From positions 1 through 31,408 of IMG/VR virus record IMGVR_UViG_3300017958_000037: DNA of 31,408 nt. One strand, written 5' to 3'. Both the position numbers and the translations under genes were made by a program. The notes beneath the pieces are model-generated. The model made no database searches. It was given only the letters and a program-made list of their open reading frames with translations, and was not told where the DNA came from. The stretch comes from a virus. This document shows positions 15,858 to 23,253 of the stretch, in pieces (position 1 is the first letter of the stretch; each line of letters begins with the position of its first letter).

Positions 15858-16310
15858 ATGGAAGATAATGTTGTACATTTATATCCAAAGCCGCGAGTGT
15901 CTGTGCTCCCACTACTAAAAGAAGACTTTGACCGTTTTCTTGATATGGGCTTAGAGATGATAGCGCCTGCAGTTGAGCGGCAGTCCAACAATGTCACGCT
16001 GAAGGATATTGAGGACGATATAAGAGATGAGGGATCGGTTATGTGGCTGGTCCGATTAGAGGACACGCTAGTTGCGGCCATAACAACGGTCGTTGTAAAG
16101 CACCCTCAAAGAAACAACCTAAAGATTGAGTTTATGGGCGGCACTAAGATGAGTGAGTGGATGAACGAAGCGATCGACGTTTTGTCCGGTTTAGCCAAAA
16201 AAGCTGAATTAGGCGCCCTAGAGGCAGATGGCCGTATTGGGTTCGATAAATATGTAGATGCGTCACCGTTCCGCGAAATCTACAGGCACTATGTGATGGA
16301 GTTATCATAA
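15858..16310 (+). CDS. GNAT-like / T7 gp13-like internal virion protein
   Basis: The 150-residue protein fits a small GNAT-type fold. Helices (LKEDFDRFLDMGLEMIAPAV) are followed by strands LVAAITTVVVKHPQRNNLKI, then EFMGGTK and a helix WMNEAIDVLSGLAKKAELGA. Then come GRIGFDKYVDASPFREIYRH and a final strand. This layout is shared with the T7 gp13-type internal virion family. I do not see a clear acetyl-CoA pyrophosphate-binding Q/RxxGxG/A loop, so an enzyme activity is doubtful. The ATG at 15858 has TAGGGG upstream; the upstream in-frame ATG at 15822 would overlap the previous gene by 26 bases. It precedes the ejection-type genes, which fits an internal virion role. Confidence 0.68.
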   Translation: MEDNVVHLYPKPRVSVLPLLKEDFDRFLDMGLEMIAPAVERQSNNVTLKDIEDDIRDEGSVMWLVRLEDTLVAAITTVVVKHPQRNNLKIEFMGGTKMSEWMNEAIDVLSGLAKKAELGALEADGRIGFDKYVDASPFREIYRHYVMELS

Positions 16311-17326
16311 TGGGTTCAAAGACAACAGAAACGCGGAGTATGCCAAAGTTTCAGGAAGACTTCCTGAGAAACACGGTGATACCGTTTGCAGAGGACTTTC
16401 TGGCAACCCCATATGAGAGCTACGGCGGTGACCGCGTTGCGGGGCTTACCGACTTACAGAAGGCGGCGCTTGCAGGGTATGGTGAATTAGACGACGGAAG
16501 CGAATTATACGGAGCCGCTAGTGATATTTACGGTGACCTAGGTGAGTTTGAAGCTCCAGAATTAGCCGGCACTACCATAGGCGACGTCGGTAGTATCGCT
16601 GATGTGGATATGGCAAAGTACATGTCGCCGTACACACAGGAAGTTATTAATCGCGGGATGGACGACATCTACCGCGCGCAGCAAAAGGGCATGGGCCAGT
16701 TAGGTGCAGCCGCAAGTAAAGCCGGCGCCTTTGGTGGATCTCGCCATGGCGTAGCAGAAGGCGTAGCCGCCGGTGAATACGGCAGAGCTGCAGGCGATTT
16801 CGCCGCGACGCAACGCGAGAAAGCATTCGCGCAGGCAATGGGTCTGGCTACAGGTGATATAAACCGAGAGCAACAGCGTGCCTTAACGCAAGCCGGATTA
16901 GACCAGAGAACAGGGTTGGCTAACCAAGCTGCGGCTTTAAGCTCTGCGCGATTGCGCGGCGCAGGGGCGGCGGGGTTAAGTGGACTAGCTGATAGCGGTT
17001 TACGAAATCAACTTGCGGCCTTAAACGCGCAAATGACAGCCGGTGAAGCGGAAAGAACGCTAAGCCAATCAGGGCTTGATGCCGGTTACCAAGACTACCT
17101 CGCCCGTATGAAGTATCCATTAACGCAGTTTGGCGTTCTAACTGGAACCGCTGGATCTATCCCGACAGGATACGGAACGACAACCACAGCCACAGGCGGT
17201 ATGGGGCCAACGCTAAGTGCGTTGGGTTCAATTGGTATGGGATTTGGTATGGCTGGTATGGGTCCGTTTGCGGGGATACAGAATTTTGCAGGTACTATGG
17301 ACAACCCCTTTAGTTGGATGAGATGA
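16310..17326 (+). CDS. Internal virion / DNA ejection-associated protein
   Basis: The 338-residue protein is rich in alanine and glycine. It contains YMSPYTQEVINRGMDDIYRA and GQLGAAASKAGAFGGSRHG (about residues 104-145), a combination recurrent in marine phage virion proteins found near ejection proteins. A long helical region (about 105-265) is followed by a glycine/methionine-rich hydrophobic tail (about 285-325) that could insert into a membrane. It starts at ATG overlapping the previous stop (TAATG). Placement between the gp13-like gene and two more helical proteins suggests that it is packaged in the head and released with DNA. No enzyme motif is visible. Confidence 0.72.
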   Translation: MGSKTTETRSMPKFQEDFLRNTVIPFAEDFLATPYESYGGDRVAGLTDLQKAALAGYGELDDGSELYGAASDIYGDLGEFEAPELAGTTIGDVGSIADVDMAKYMSPYTQEVINRGMDDIYRAQQKGMGQLGAAASKAGAFGGSRHGVAEGVAAGEYGRAAGDFAATQREKAFAQAMGLATGDINREQQRALTQAGLDQRTGLANQAAALSSARLRGAGAAGLSGLADSGLRNQLAALNAQMTAGEAERTLSQSGLDAGYQDYLARMKYPLTQFGVLTGTAGSIPTGYGTTTTATGGMGPTLSALGSIGMGFGMAGMGPFAGIQNFAGTMDNPFSWMR

Positions 17327-17337
17327 GGAGTTAAGTA

Positions 17338-18531
17338 ATGGGATTTCAAATAGATCCGGTAACAGGTAAGCTAGTCAGAACTCCTTCTATTATGCCGGAA
17401 GGAACCCAAGTTACGCCTCCAGATGTCCCGTTAAGTTTGCAAAATGACATATTTTCCGAGGGCTTTCCTACGGCGGATGACGCATCGTTAACGGTAGACA
17501 CTGGGCCAAAGCTAGTTGAGCCATTCCAAAATGTGAGCGCTTCGGTGACGCCCGCAAATAATAATGTGACGCCTTTAAATATGACAAATATTCAAGGCGA
17601 AGACCCTTTAGCGAGCAAGCCAGACACGTTACCTAACCCAAAATCGCGCACCGGAAATACATCATCTTTTGCGAGCTTGCTGAAGACGATGGGTGAGCTA
17701 GAAAACCCGATCCCGTTAGACCCGACGCAAAACCTGACAAAAAACCAACGTATGATTTTGGCGTTTGCCGCTCTTAAAGACGCCGGCATGGCGCTTCAGG
17801 GCGAAGAGGGAACGTCTTTCGCATCAACGCTAGAAGGGTTTAGAGAACGCCAAGATATGGAGCGTAAGCGTCAAGCGGCGTTAGCCCAGCGTAAAATAAC
17901 AGAGCGCATACTTGGCGGCGGAGAGGACGGCGCCGCAGGCGGTGGAGTTGGAGGCTTAACCGATGAGATGCTAATTAACGCAGCGGCGGCTGGGCTTATT
18001 GAGCCTGCAGCGGTTAAAATTGAGCTTGAGCGGCGCAAGGAAAAGCAAAACGATTTGCTAGATTTAGCGGGTAAGTACGGCACAATTGACTTAATTGATG
18101 CGTTAGAGGCACATCCAAATTTAGGCCAAATACTTGGGGCGGAAGGCACAATAAGAGGCGTGATTGATAAAATAGCGCCTGCGTTCCAAGAGGACTACAG
18201 CGAGTTAATGCGTCGCGTTGAGCAACTGCAAGGCGGTGTGTTTAAAGAGGCGTTCCAATCGCTTCGCGGCGGAGGGCAGATCACTGAGAAAGAGGGCGAG
18301 AAGGCTTCTGCAGCGCTCGCACGATTGAGCACAGCGCAAGGCGAAAAGGCATTCCGGCAAGCGCTTGCTGAATATAAATTCTACATTAGGCAGGGTATTG
18401 CTCGCCTAAATGGCGAAGATATTCCGCTTGATAACTTCTATGTTCCCGAAGAAACGGTATCGCCAGAGGCGGAAGCAGGCGCGGGCGATGATGTTATCAG
18501 CGATGAAGATTTAGAGAACATTTTTGATTAA
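17338..18531 (+). CDS. Internal virion / ejection protein with GGGQITEKEG motif
   Basis: The 397-residue protein has a proline- and threonine-rich first 120 residues and then long helices. LTKNQRMILAFAALKDAGMA (about 135) and GTSFASTLEGFRERQDMERK are followed by a glycine-rich linker (about 198-210). The C-terminal domain contains FKEAFQSLRGGGQITEKEGE, a pattern I know from many phage virion proteins near the DNA-ejection genes. GAGGAG upstream supports the ATG. Probably an internal or tail-associated protein; the precise role is unknown. Confidence 0.72.
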   Translation: MGFQIDPVTGKLVRTPSIMPEGTQVTPPDVPLSLQNDIFSEGFPTADDASLTVDTGPKLVEPFQNVSASVTPANNNVTPLNMTNIQGEDPLASKPDTLPNPKSRTGNTSSFASLLKTMGELENPIPLDPTQNLTKNQRMILAFAALKDAGMALQGEEGTSFASTLEGFRERQDMERKRQAALAQRKITERILGGGEDGAAGGGVGGLTDEMLINAAAAGLIEPAAVKIELERRKEKQNDLLDLAGKYGTIDLIDALEAHPNLGQILGAEGTIRGVIDKIAPAFQEDYSELMRRVEQLQGGVFKEAFQSLRGGGQITEKEGEKASAALARLSTAQGEKAFRQALAEYKFYIRQGIARLNGEDIPLDNFYVPEETVSPEAEAGAGDDVISDEDLENIFD

Positions 18532-18540
18532 GGTAAGGCT

Positions 18541-20277
18541 ATGGCGTCAGCATCAAAGATATACCAAAAGGCTCAAGAGGCATTTGATAAAATGCAAGAT
18601 GCTTTGGCTAACAACGACGAATCTGAAGCCCAAAAGTACCGCGACATAACGCAAAAACTTGTCGGACTTTACGAGCAGCAAAAAGAAATTGAAGCCAAAC
18701 GCAGAGGCTCGACTAAAGAGGCGGCATACTCAGCCGGTGCAGGCGCATTGCGCGGCGTTGGGGAGCTTGTTGAGTTTGGGTCTGGGATAGCTGAATTCCT
18801 ACAAACTGGAATGGCCGATAAGGTTTCCGATCTACTGCCAAGCCTGACGGGGGCGATTGGCGGTTCAAAGCCGATGCAGGCGGTGTCAGACGTTGTGGCT
18901 GATCTGCCAGTAAGTAAAGAGGCGGGTGACCCACGCACAATGCCGCGAATGATATCCGACGTCACTGGCGGTTATTCGGCCTACAAAAGTCCAACAACGC
19001 TTGGGCAATATGCCGGCACAGGCGGTGAGTTTGTTGGTGGCGCCGGAATAATGCCTATAGGCGGTATGCTGCGCTCCATGGGCCAATCTGTGTTGCCGTC
19101 TATCGCAAGCGAAACGGCAGGCCAAGTAGCGCAAAAGTATGCGCCTGAGTATGAAGACGCAGCGCGCTTCGTGGGCGCTTTAGGCTCGCCTGTCGTGACA
19201 GAAGGGTTGAAGGCTGGCACAAGAAAAATGCTATCTGGCGATACACGCATGGGCCTCGAAGGCTCCGAGCGCGCAAGAAGTGTCGCAACATTAGATGAGG
19301 CCGGCGTGCCTCTGACAACCGGCCAGAAGGTTGGCTCTGAGAAACTGATGCGCTTGGAAGGCGTTGAGGCCGCAGATATTAGCACGCTGGAAGGTATCTC
19401 AAAGCAAGTTATGATGCTAATGGGGTCTGACGCCCCGAAGGCGACACGTTCAGCTTTGAAGGAGCGTAAGGATAGCTTAGGCGAAGTTTTTGATAGAGCT
19501 GAGGCAGTCGCGGATGATGTCGCTACGCAGGGTGACATTGACGCATTGAACGGCGTCATATCAAGATTTGAAGACGCCGCAAGCGACGCCACAATCCCCA
19601 AGGCAGTCTCCGAGCTGTTGAAAAGATTTGAGAGTGGCAAGCAGATTAGCGGCGAGGCTCTAGCCAACTTTAGGACGCGGTTCAGTAATGTAATCGAAAC
19701 CTCAAAGGGCGACGAGCGCGCTGCAGCGGCGCTAGGCGCTAAGGAAATCTTGGATGATATTATCCAGCGTAGCGTTCAAGCGCAGGATCCTAAACTCTTT
19801 GACCAGCTAGTGCAGGCTCGCCAACAATACCGCACATACCTAACCGCAATGCGCGCGATAAACCGCCAAGGTGAAACATTCCGATCGGGGATTATATCAC
19901 CAAAGGCGCTAAGTAACGCAGCGCGCTTGCGTGAGGGGCAGAAATACCTGACAGGCGAAGGATCTCCGTTGGCAGATTTGGCATTTGCGGCAGAAGAAAT
20001 TGCGTCAAGCCTGCCAACAACCATGGAAGGTTCAGGCCGCTATCTTAAAGGCTTAGGAACAGTTGGCGGCGGGTTATTAGCTAGTCAGTTGGGCGATGCT
20101 GGAGTCGCTGAAATGCTTACCGGCGCGGCGCTTGGATACGCTGTGCCAAAGGCTACGCAGGCTGGTATTAGATCTGGGCCGGTGCAGCGCGGTTTGATGC
20201 CGCCAGAATACGCATTGCAGGCTCGCTTACTTGAGCGGCTTGCAGGCCAAACCGGCGGCTTACTTAATATCGACTAA
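18541..20277 (+). CDS. Large internal virion / ejection protein
   Basis: The 578-residue protein starts with a helical, charged segment (residues 1-60). A hydrophobic glycine/alanine-rich stretch follows (AAYSAGAGALRGVGELVEFG, about 60-85), then TSPTTLGQYAGTGG-like and GAGIMPIGGMLRS segments that could be membrane-active. The middle and C-terminal parts are long helices. As the last and longest of three helical virion genes, it matches the place of the large ejection proteins in podoviruses. There is no transglycosylase-like E-x-S motif, unlike T7 gp16. AAGG precedes the ATG. The stop overlaps by four bases the end of a gene on the other strand. Confidence 0.75.
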   Translation: MASASKIYQKAQEAFDKMQDALANNDESEAQKYRDITQKLVGLYEQQKEIEAKRRGSTKEAAYSAGAGALRGVGELVEFGSGIAEFLQTGMADKVSDLLPSLTGAIGGSKPMQAVSDVVADLPVSKEAGDPRTMPRMISDVTGGYSAYKSPTTLGQYAGTGGEFVGGAGIMPIGGMLRSMGQSVLPSIASETAGQVAQKYAPEYEDAARFVGALGSPVVTEGLKAGTRKMLSGDTRMGLEGSERARSVATLDEAGVPLTTGQKVGSEKLMRLEGVEAADISTLEGISKQVMMLMGSDAPKATRSALKERKDSLGEVFDRAEAVADDVATQGDIDALNGVISRFEDAASDATIPKAVSELLKRFESGKQISGEALANFRTRFSNVIETSKGDERAAAALGAKEILDDIIQRSVQAQDPKLFDQLVQARQQYRTYLTAMRAINRQGETFRSGIISPKALSNAARLREGQKYLTGEGSPLADLAFAAEEIASSLPTTMEGSGRYLKGLGTVGGGLLASQLGDAGVAEMLTGAALGYAVPKATQAGIRSGPVQRGLMPPEYALQARLLERLAGQTGGLLNID

Positions 20278-20459
20278 GACTTAGGCGCCTTACGCTTTGG
20301 CGCTGCCTTCTTCGGCGCCTTCAGCGCATCCAGCTCCGCATCCATTTTCTGGATTAGCTCTGCAGCATCTCTGCACGCCTTCATCATTGCCTGTGGGTTT
20401 GTGATCCGATGTGGCTGGCTGAGTAGCTGCACAAGGTTTGTTTGTTGGTCGTTTAGCAT
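20274..20459 (-). CDS. Small protein with basic Lys/Ala/Pro tail
   Basis: The 61-residue protein is encoded against the surrounding genes. Residues 1-45 form a helix with AMMKACRDAAELIQKMDAEL. The end LKAPKKAAPKRKAPKS is a histone-like basic tail, suggesting nucleic-acid binding. GGAGG is placed five bases before the ATG, which together with the normal amino-acid make-up supports a real gene. It converges with the ejection gene (four-base overlap), so read-through from the late operon would produce antisense RNA over it. Its promoter is not clear; an AGTTAACT palindrome sits upstream at 20480-20487. Confidence 0.68.
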   Translation of the reverse strand: MLNDQQTNLVQLLSQPHRITNPQAMMKACRDAAELIQKMDAELDALKAPKKAAPKRKAPKS

Positions 20460-20575
20460 ATCTTCCTCCGTTAAATATGAGTTAACTTTTACATGTATAA
20501 CTATTGCAAAGCAAATCTATATTTAGTAGTTTCAACTTGAATGCATACATGTTCCAGCATTCGCCTCTCTTCCCC

Positions 20576-20607
20576 TGCCCTGCGCGAAAGCGTGGGGCAT
20601 TTTTTTT
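20576..20607 (+). terminator. Rho-independent terminator of the late operon
   Basis: Bases 20576-20585 (TGCCCTGCGC) pair with 20590-20599 (GCGTGGGGCA) through ten pairs, two of them G-T, around a stable GAAA tetraloop. Eight T residues follow at 20600-20607. Stem, loop and T-run make this the clearest terminator in the window. It ends + strand transcription from the virion genes and isolates the next promoter just downstream. No matching A-run precedes it, so it should work in one direction only. Confidence 0.93.
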
Positions 20608-20628
20608 GCACTTTGCTGATATTTTTTC

Positions 20629-20657
20629 TTGTACATATGTTAACACTGTGTTAACAA
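20629..20657 (+). promoter_or_regulatory. Early promoter with 19-bp palindromic operator
   Basis: TTGTAC (20629-20634) and TAACAA (20652-20657) are spaced by 17 bases as in a sigma70-like promoter. A perfect inverted repeat, TGTTAACAC-T-GTGTTAACA (20638-20656), fills the spacer and runs into the -10 element. It can also be read as two TGTTAACA boxes 11 bp apart, one helical turn. GTGTTAACAAAATG here is identical to 24687-24700 in front of the ribbon-helix-helix gene. A repressor bound here would block the promoter. The promoter call is by eye; the palindrome is direct sequence fact. Confidence 0.7.
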
Positions 20658-20684
20658 AATGAAGAAAGCAAAAAGGAAATGGAA

Positions 20685-20918
20685 ATGAGATTAGATAAGT
20701 ACACAGCCATCAAAGAATTTTTAGAAGATGTCGGTGGTGCAGATGTTCGTGGCCGTAAGATGGCAGGAATGTTCAAGCGCAGTGAAGTGCGCAGCAAGAA
20801 ACACAACATGCTTGCAGTACGCTGGGATGAACTAGGCAACTGTTTTTGCTTATGCGCAGATGGCATTCGCCGTCAACTAACAGCAAAAGAGCTATTCAGC
20901 GGAAAAGCATTTTATTAA
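20685..20918 (+). CDS. Small early protein of unknown function
   Basis: About 77 residues, starting MRLDKYTAIKEFLEDVGGAD. ATG at 20679 is also in frame, but only two bases separate it from AAAGG; the ATG at 20685 leaves eight and is preferred. The sequence has a helical start, a basic middle (KMAGMFKRSEVRSKKHNMLA) and a beta-like end with two cysteines (NCFCLCADGIRRQL), and may be a small nucleic-acid-binding or host-takeover protein. It is the first gene behind the early promoter, a position often used by small anti-host proteins, but no function can be read from it. Confidence 0.75.
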   Translation: MRLDKYTAIKEFLEDVGGADVRGRKMAGMFKRSEVRSKKHNMLAVRWDELGNCFCLCADGIRRQLTAKELFSGKAFY

Positions 20919-20924
20919 TCAACA

Positions 20925-20940
20925 GGGGGCTACAGCCCCT
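20925..20940 (+). other. Short hairpin between early genes
   Basis: GGGGGC (20925-20930) pairs with GCCCCT (20935-20940) around TACA, five G-C pairs and one G-T. There is no T-run, so it is unlikely to end transcription alone; it may be a pause or mRNA-processing signal between the two early genes. Confidence 0.4.
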
Positions 20941-20957
20941 ACACACGGAGAAGAGAT

Positions 20958-21527
20958 ATGGCATACGACCCCACACATGAATACGAGCACCGCTACGAGC
21001 CAGCCATCCGCGCACGCAAGATGGCTAACGCCGCGCGCACAAAGCAACGCGAATGGATCGCGGCTGACGATCGCGCACAAGAAATCATCGACTTTCTAGA
21101 AGGCTACCCAGCGGAGCAAGACGCAGGCTTCTTCTGCGCGGTAAAGTATGGCATCCTTACCTTTGGCAAGCCAACCGACACCATGCGTGACAAGATGGTC
21201 GAGATATTAGACGATCGCAAAGCTAAGGCCGCTGAGTGGGCGGCTCAGGATGCCAAGTCATCATGGATTGGTGAGGTAGGTATGCGCGGTCGATTTACCT
21301 TTAATGTCACAATTGTCTCCAGTTGGGATGGCATGTATGGAACCACATATCTGCACGTTTGCCGTGACGATAATGGCAACATCATAATTTACAAAGGTTC
21401 AAACCCTTGGAACGCTGGCGACAAGATCACATGCATGGCCAAAGTGAAGGCGCATGAGCTGCGCGAAGGCGTCAAACAGACCGTCATCCAACGCCCCACA
21501 AAGGTAGAGATCAATGTGGCCCAGTAA
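20958..21527 (+). CDS. Protein with C-terminal OB-fold-like domain
   Basis: The 189-residue protein is basic and helical at the N-terminus (about 1-95, with repeated alanine/arginine residues). From about residue 105 it has a beta-domain starting WIGEVGMRGRFTFNVTIVSS, then GMYGTTYLHVCRDDNGNIII and a closing MAKVKAHELREGVKQTVIQR. That arrangement (VGxxGxR, YGTTxL, GNIIxY, VKxHExxxGVKQTVIxR) is a recurrent phage and bacterial domain which I interpret as OB-like and nucleic-acid-binding. A clear GGAG precedes the ATG. Its role could be in early gene control or DNA metabolism; no catalytic motif is visible. Confidence 0.75.
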   Translation: MAYDPTHEYEHRYEPAIRARKMANAARTKQREWIAADDRAQEIIDFLEGYPAEQDAGFFCAVKYGILTFGKPTDTMRDKMVEILDDRKAKAAEWAAQDAKSSWIGEVGMRGRFTFNVTIVSSWDGMYGTTYLHVCRDDNGNIIIYKGSNPWNAGDKITCMAKVKAHELREGVKQTVIQRPTKVEINVAQ

Positions 21528-21609
21528 CCTAGTAGATTTTATCAAAGCGCTGCACAACGTCGATGTTGTGTGGCGACCAACAACACCGGAAGAGGAGTGT
21601 CCGTTTTGA
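21514..21609 (+). CDS. 31-residue early protein
   Basis: A very short gene, ATG at 21514, with AAGGTAGAG upstream. It encodes MWPSNLVDFIKALHNVDVVW followed by RPTTPEEECPF. It overlaps the preceding gene by 14 bases, and its TGA overlaps the TTG start of the next gene (TTGA), a classic coupled junction. This overlap is the main reason to think that it is translated. No function known; two tryptophans and an amphipathic helix suggest a protein-protein contact peptide. Confidence 0.5.
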   Translation: MWPSNLVDFIKALHNVDVVWRPTTPEEECPF

Positions 21610-21824
21610 ATAGAGAAGAAATATTACACCAGATCGCATCTGAAGAACGCTTTATAACCAAGATGCAGCAAAAATATGATACAATAGCATCACTGGAAAC
21701 AGGGGTCCGTAGCTCATCAGTTAGCACAGACCTTGCAATGAACATGATAGCCAGAGACAACGCAGAAGGGCGAATAGAGGCGCTAAAGGCTAAGTTAGTG
21801 GAGCTAGACAATGAAAACACATGA
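21606..21824 (+). CDS. Small coiled-coil protein with TTG start
   Basis: A 72-residue helical protein beginning (M)NREEILHQIASEERFITK and ending EALKAKLVELDNENT. A GTG at 21570 is in frame but lies inside the preceding 31-residue gene. I chose TTG at 21606, with AGAGGAG nine bases before it and the TTGA overlap with the preceding stop. Heptad-like spacing suggests a coiled coil. Its stop overlaps the start of the next tiny gene by 14 bases. Function unknown. Confidence 0.62.
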   Translation: MNREEILHQIASEERFITKMQQKYDTIASLETGVRSSSVSTDLAMNMIARDNAEGRIEALKAKLVELDNENT

Positions 21825-21909
21825 AGCGTTTCTATTAGCCACTGTGTGCGCGCTGGGAGGCGCCAGCGTAGCGCACGCAATCGAAGTATTTTTGTTTGGA
21901 GTTATGTGA
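21811..21909 (+). CDS. 32-residue single-span membrane peptide
   Basis: ATG at 21811 gives MKTHEAFLLATVCALGGASV then AHAIEVFLFGVM. A 15-18-residue hydrophobic stretch and an AHA signal-peptide-like boundary suggest a small membrane or exported peptide. It lies in a tightly packed operon: it begins inside the preceding gene, and its TGA shares bases with the next ATG (TGATG). Such tiny phage membrane peptides can affect superinfection, but nothing here proves that. Confidence 0.5.
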   Translation: MKTHEAFLLATVCALGGASVAHAIEVFLFGVM

Positions 21910-22199
21910 TGTCTTTTACTTGGCCTAAAAATTTAATTCCCAGCGAAGATCGCTGGTTGGTATGTCTAGAGGAAATTAAGGAGATATGCGCAAGAGAAAA
22001 TAAAATTTTACAGAAGAAAGTAAACCTGTCTAACGCGCAACGCGCCGCCGGACTAAAGGGTGGCCGCAAGCGTAACGAGCGTCATTACCGGATCATCAGC
22101 GAGATGGCCGGAAATGGATATACGAATCATCAGATCGCGCGTAGGCTGGGTATCACATTACAGCGTTTATACGAGTTCAGGTCTAAGCACAAAATATAA
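21909..22199 (+). CDS. Small helix-turn-helix protein
   Basis: A 96-residue protein starting MSFTWPKNLIPSEDRWLVCL. The frame is open further upstream, but the ATG at 21909 overlaps the stop of the preceding gene as TGATG. After a basic AGLKGGRKRNER segment it has RIISEMAGNGYTNHQIARRL followed by GITLQRLYEFRSKHKI. This is a good helix-turn-helix of the resolvase/Hin type (helix, turn with G-Y-T, recognition helix after the GI). A DNA-binding regulator is plausible. No recombinase catalytic domain is present. Confidence 0.66.
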   Translation: MSFTWPKNLIPSEDRWLVCLEEIKEICARENKILQKKVNLSNAQRAAGLKGGRKRNERHYRIISEMAGNGYTNHQIARRLGITLQRLYEFRSKHKI

Positions 22200-22233
22200 A
22201 CGCATAACGGGAACCTCAGCGGAGGACGTAGCC

Positions 22234-22593
22234 ATTCCCTATGCATGTAAGGAGCGCCAAAGGGCGTATAATAAAGAATATCGCAAACGATATTACGAAA
22301 AAAATAAAAAGAAAATAAAGAAAAGGATATACGACAACCGGCGCAAGCAGAGAGAAAAGTTTCGTGAATGGAAGTCGACATTAGAGTGCGTAAAGTGTGG
22401 TCATTCACACGTCGCGGCTCTAGACTTCCACCACGTCGTAAAGAAGGCAGATAATCTGCGCGTGAATGATCTGGTGCGGAACGGTAGATTTGGCAAAGCA
22501 TACAAGGAAGCCGCCGAGCGCTGCATTGTCCTTTGCGCGAATTGCCATAGAGCGCACCATTGGGATGAAAAGGAGGCAAAAAATGGAACTTGA
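22234..22593 (+). CDS. HNH endonuclease with ATT start
   Basis: The 119-residue protein starts (M)PYACKERQRAYNKEYRKRYY, the usual opening of a small phage HNH family. A lysine-rich helix is followed by a zinc-binding HNH motif: C52-x2-C55, LDFHHV with H66-H67, and C101-x2-C104 followed by H105 and H108. Such proteins nick or cut DNA; many are free-standing homing endonucleases, some act in packaging. No ATG, GTG or TTG occurs in frame nearby. ATT at 22234 lies eight bases behind GCGGAGGAC, and codes exactly where the family begins. The alternative is an upstream ATG (22114 or 22060) inside the HTH gene, giving a foreign-looking N-terminus. Confidence 0.78.
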   Translation: MPYACKERQRAYNKEYRKRYYEKNKKKIKKRIYDNRRKQREKFREWKSTLECVKCGHSHVAALDFHHVVKKADNLRVNDLVRNGRFGKAYKEAAERCIVLCANCHRAHHWDEKEAKNGT

Positions 22594-22780
22594 TGAAGAT
22601 ATCTTGATCGCAGAAAAAATAGTAAATCGCGCCGAGCGCGGCTTACCACAAGACCGCTGGATGCGCGGCGACGCAGAACAATTGTCACTGGTGCGAGCCT
22701 ACATAATGACAAAGAATGCACTGTTTCAAATGCATCAAGAGATGATTAAACGCGGCTCAGACGCGATGGATATTGATTAA
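22583..22780 (+). CDS. Small acidic-helical protein
   Basis: A 65-residue protein, MELDEDILIAEKIVNRAERG onward, helical. The ATG at 22583 has AGGAGG six bases upstream and overlaps the HNH stop. The frame extends upstream to 22466 but that part is inside the HNH gene. Its end overlaps four bases of the convergent endolysin gene. No known motif; last gene of the early + strand block. Confidence 0.65.
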   Translation: MELDEDILIAEKIVNRAERGLPQDRWMRGDAEQLSLVRAYIMTKNALFQMHQEMIKRGSDAMDID

Positions 22781-23253
22781 ACGATCAGCTCAAAGTGAGG
22801 CATATCATTGAAACCGCGTTTCCCCTGCGAGCGCCGTAGGTCATGGTATGCCTCCCAACACTCTTTCATGTCAGTTTGCCAAAGTCGGCAGTCGTATGGA
22901 TACTTGTGATCCGGAACAGCCCAAGCCGCACCCCAACACAATGCGACGTCACAAACCTTAGCAGCTTGCTGCATGGCATCAGCGATTGGGAAGTATGCGC
23001 TCTCTTCCCAGCGGATCCCCGTGACGCTGTCGTAGGCGCCGAGATCGACCGCCAGCCCGTCGATGTGTTTTGACTTCATGGTCTGGCTATTGCCCTTCTG
23101 CACAAGCTCACGCTGACGTTCAATGGAACGTAAACCTTCCAGCACTGTGAAGTCGGCTTTAGAGATGCCAATAGCATATTTAACTACGGCGACTAGACGT
23201 TCATCAACGCCTTCAAGGCGCGACAGGCTACGCTTTCCTAACTTAAAACTCAT
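22777..23253 (-). CDS. Endolysin, M15-type peptidase
   Basis: The 158-residue protein has the zinc-peptidase signature of M15 endolysins (L-alanyl-D-glutamate or D-Ala-D-Ala peptidase type, like that of phage T5): SKHIDGLAVDLGA with H63 and D70, and PHFEL with H153. The opening GVDERLVAVVKYAIGISKAD and FTVLEGLRSIERQRELV match the family. It cuts peptide bonds of peptidoglycan at the end of infection. The frame extends beyond 23253, but the ATG there has GGAGG upstream and overlaps the stop of the holin gene (ATGA), so coupled translation is likely. No signal peptide is seen, so it depends on a holin. Confidence 0.9.
   Translation of the reverse strand: MSFKLGKRSLSRLEGVDERLVAVVKYAIGISKADFTVLEGLRSIERQRELVQKGNSQTMKSKHIDGLAVDLGAYDSVTGIRWEESAYFPIADAMQQAAKVCDVALCWGAAWAVPDHKYPYDCRLWQTDMKECWEAYHDLRRSQGKRGFNDMPHFELIV

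Noticed and set aside
15858-16310. Active acetyltransferase
   Set aside because: The GNAT-like layout is present but no clear acetyl-CoA-binding loop is seen, and gene order favours an internal virion protein.
18981-19667. 228-codon frame on the - strand
   Set aside because: Lies wholly opposite the large ejection protein; composition reflects codon bias of the + strand gene.
21909-22199. Site-specific recombinase or integrase
   Set aside because: Only the helix-turn-helix part is present; there is no catalytic serine or tyrosine domain, and no attachment site was found.
22130-22579. 149-codon - strand frame opposite the HNH gene
   Set aside because: The HNH gene has zinc and catalytic motifs; the opposite frame is Arg/Cys/Ser-rich with no motif.
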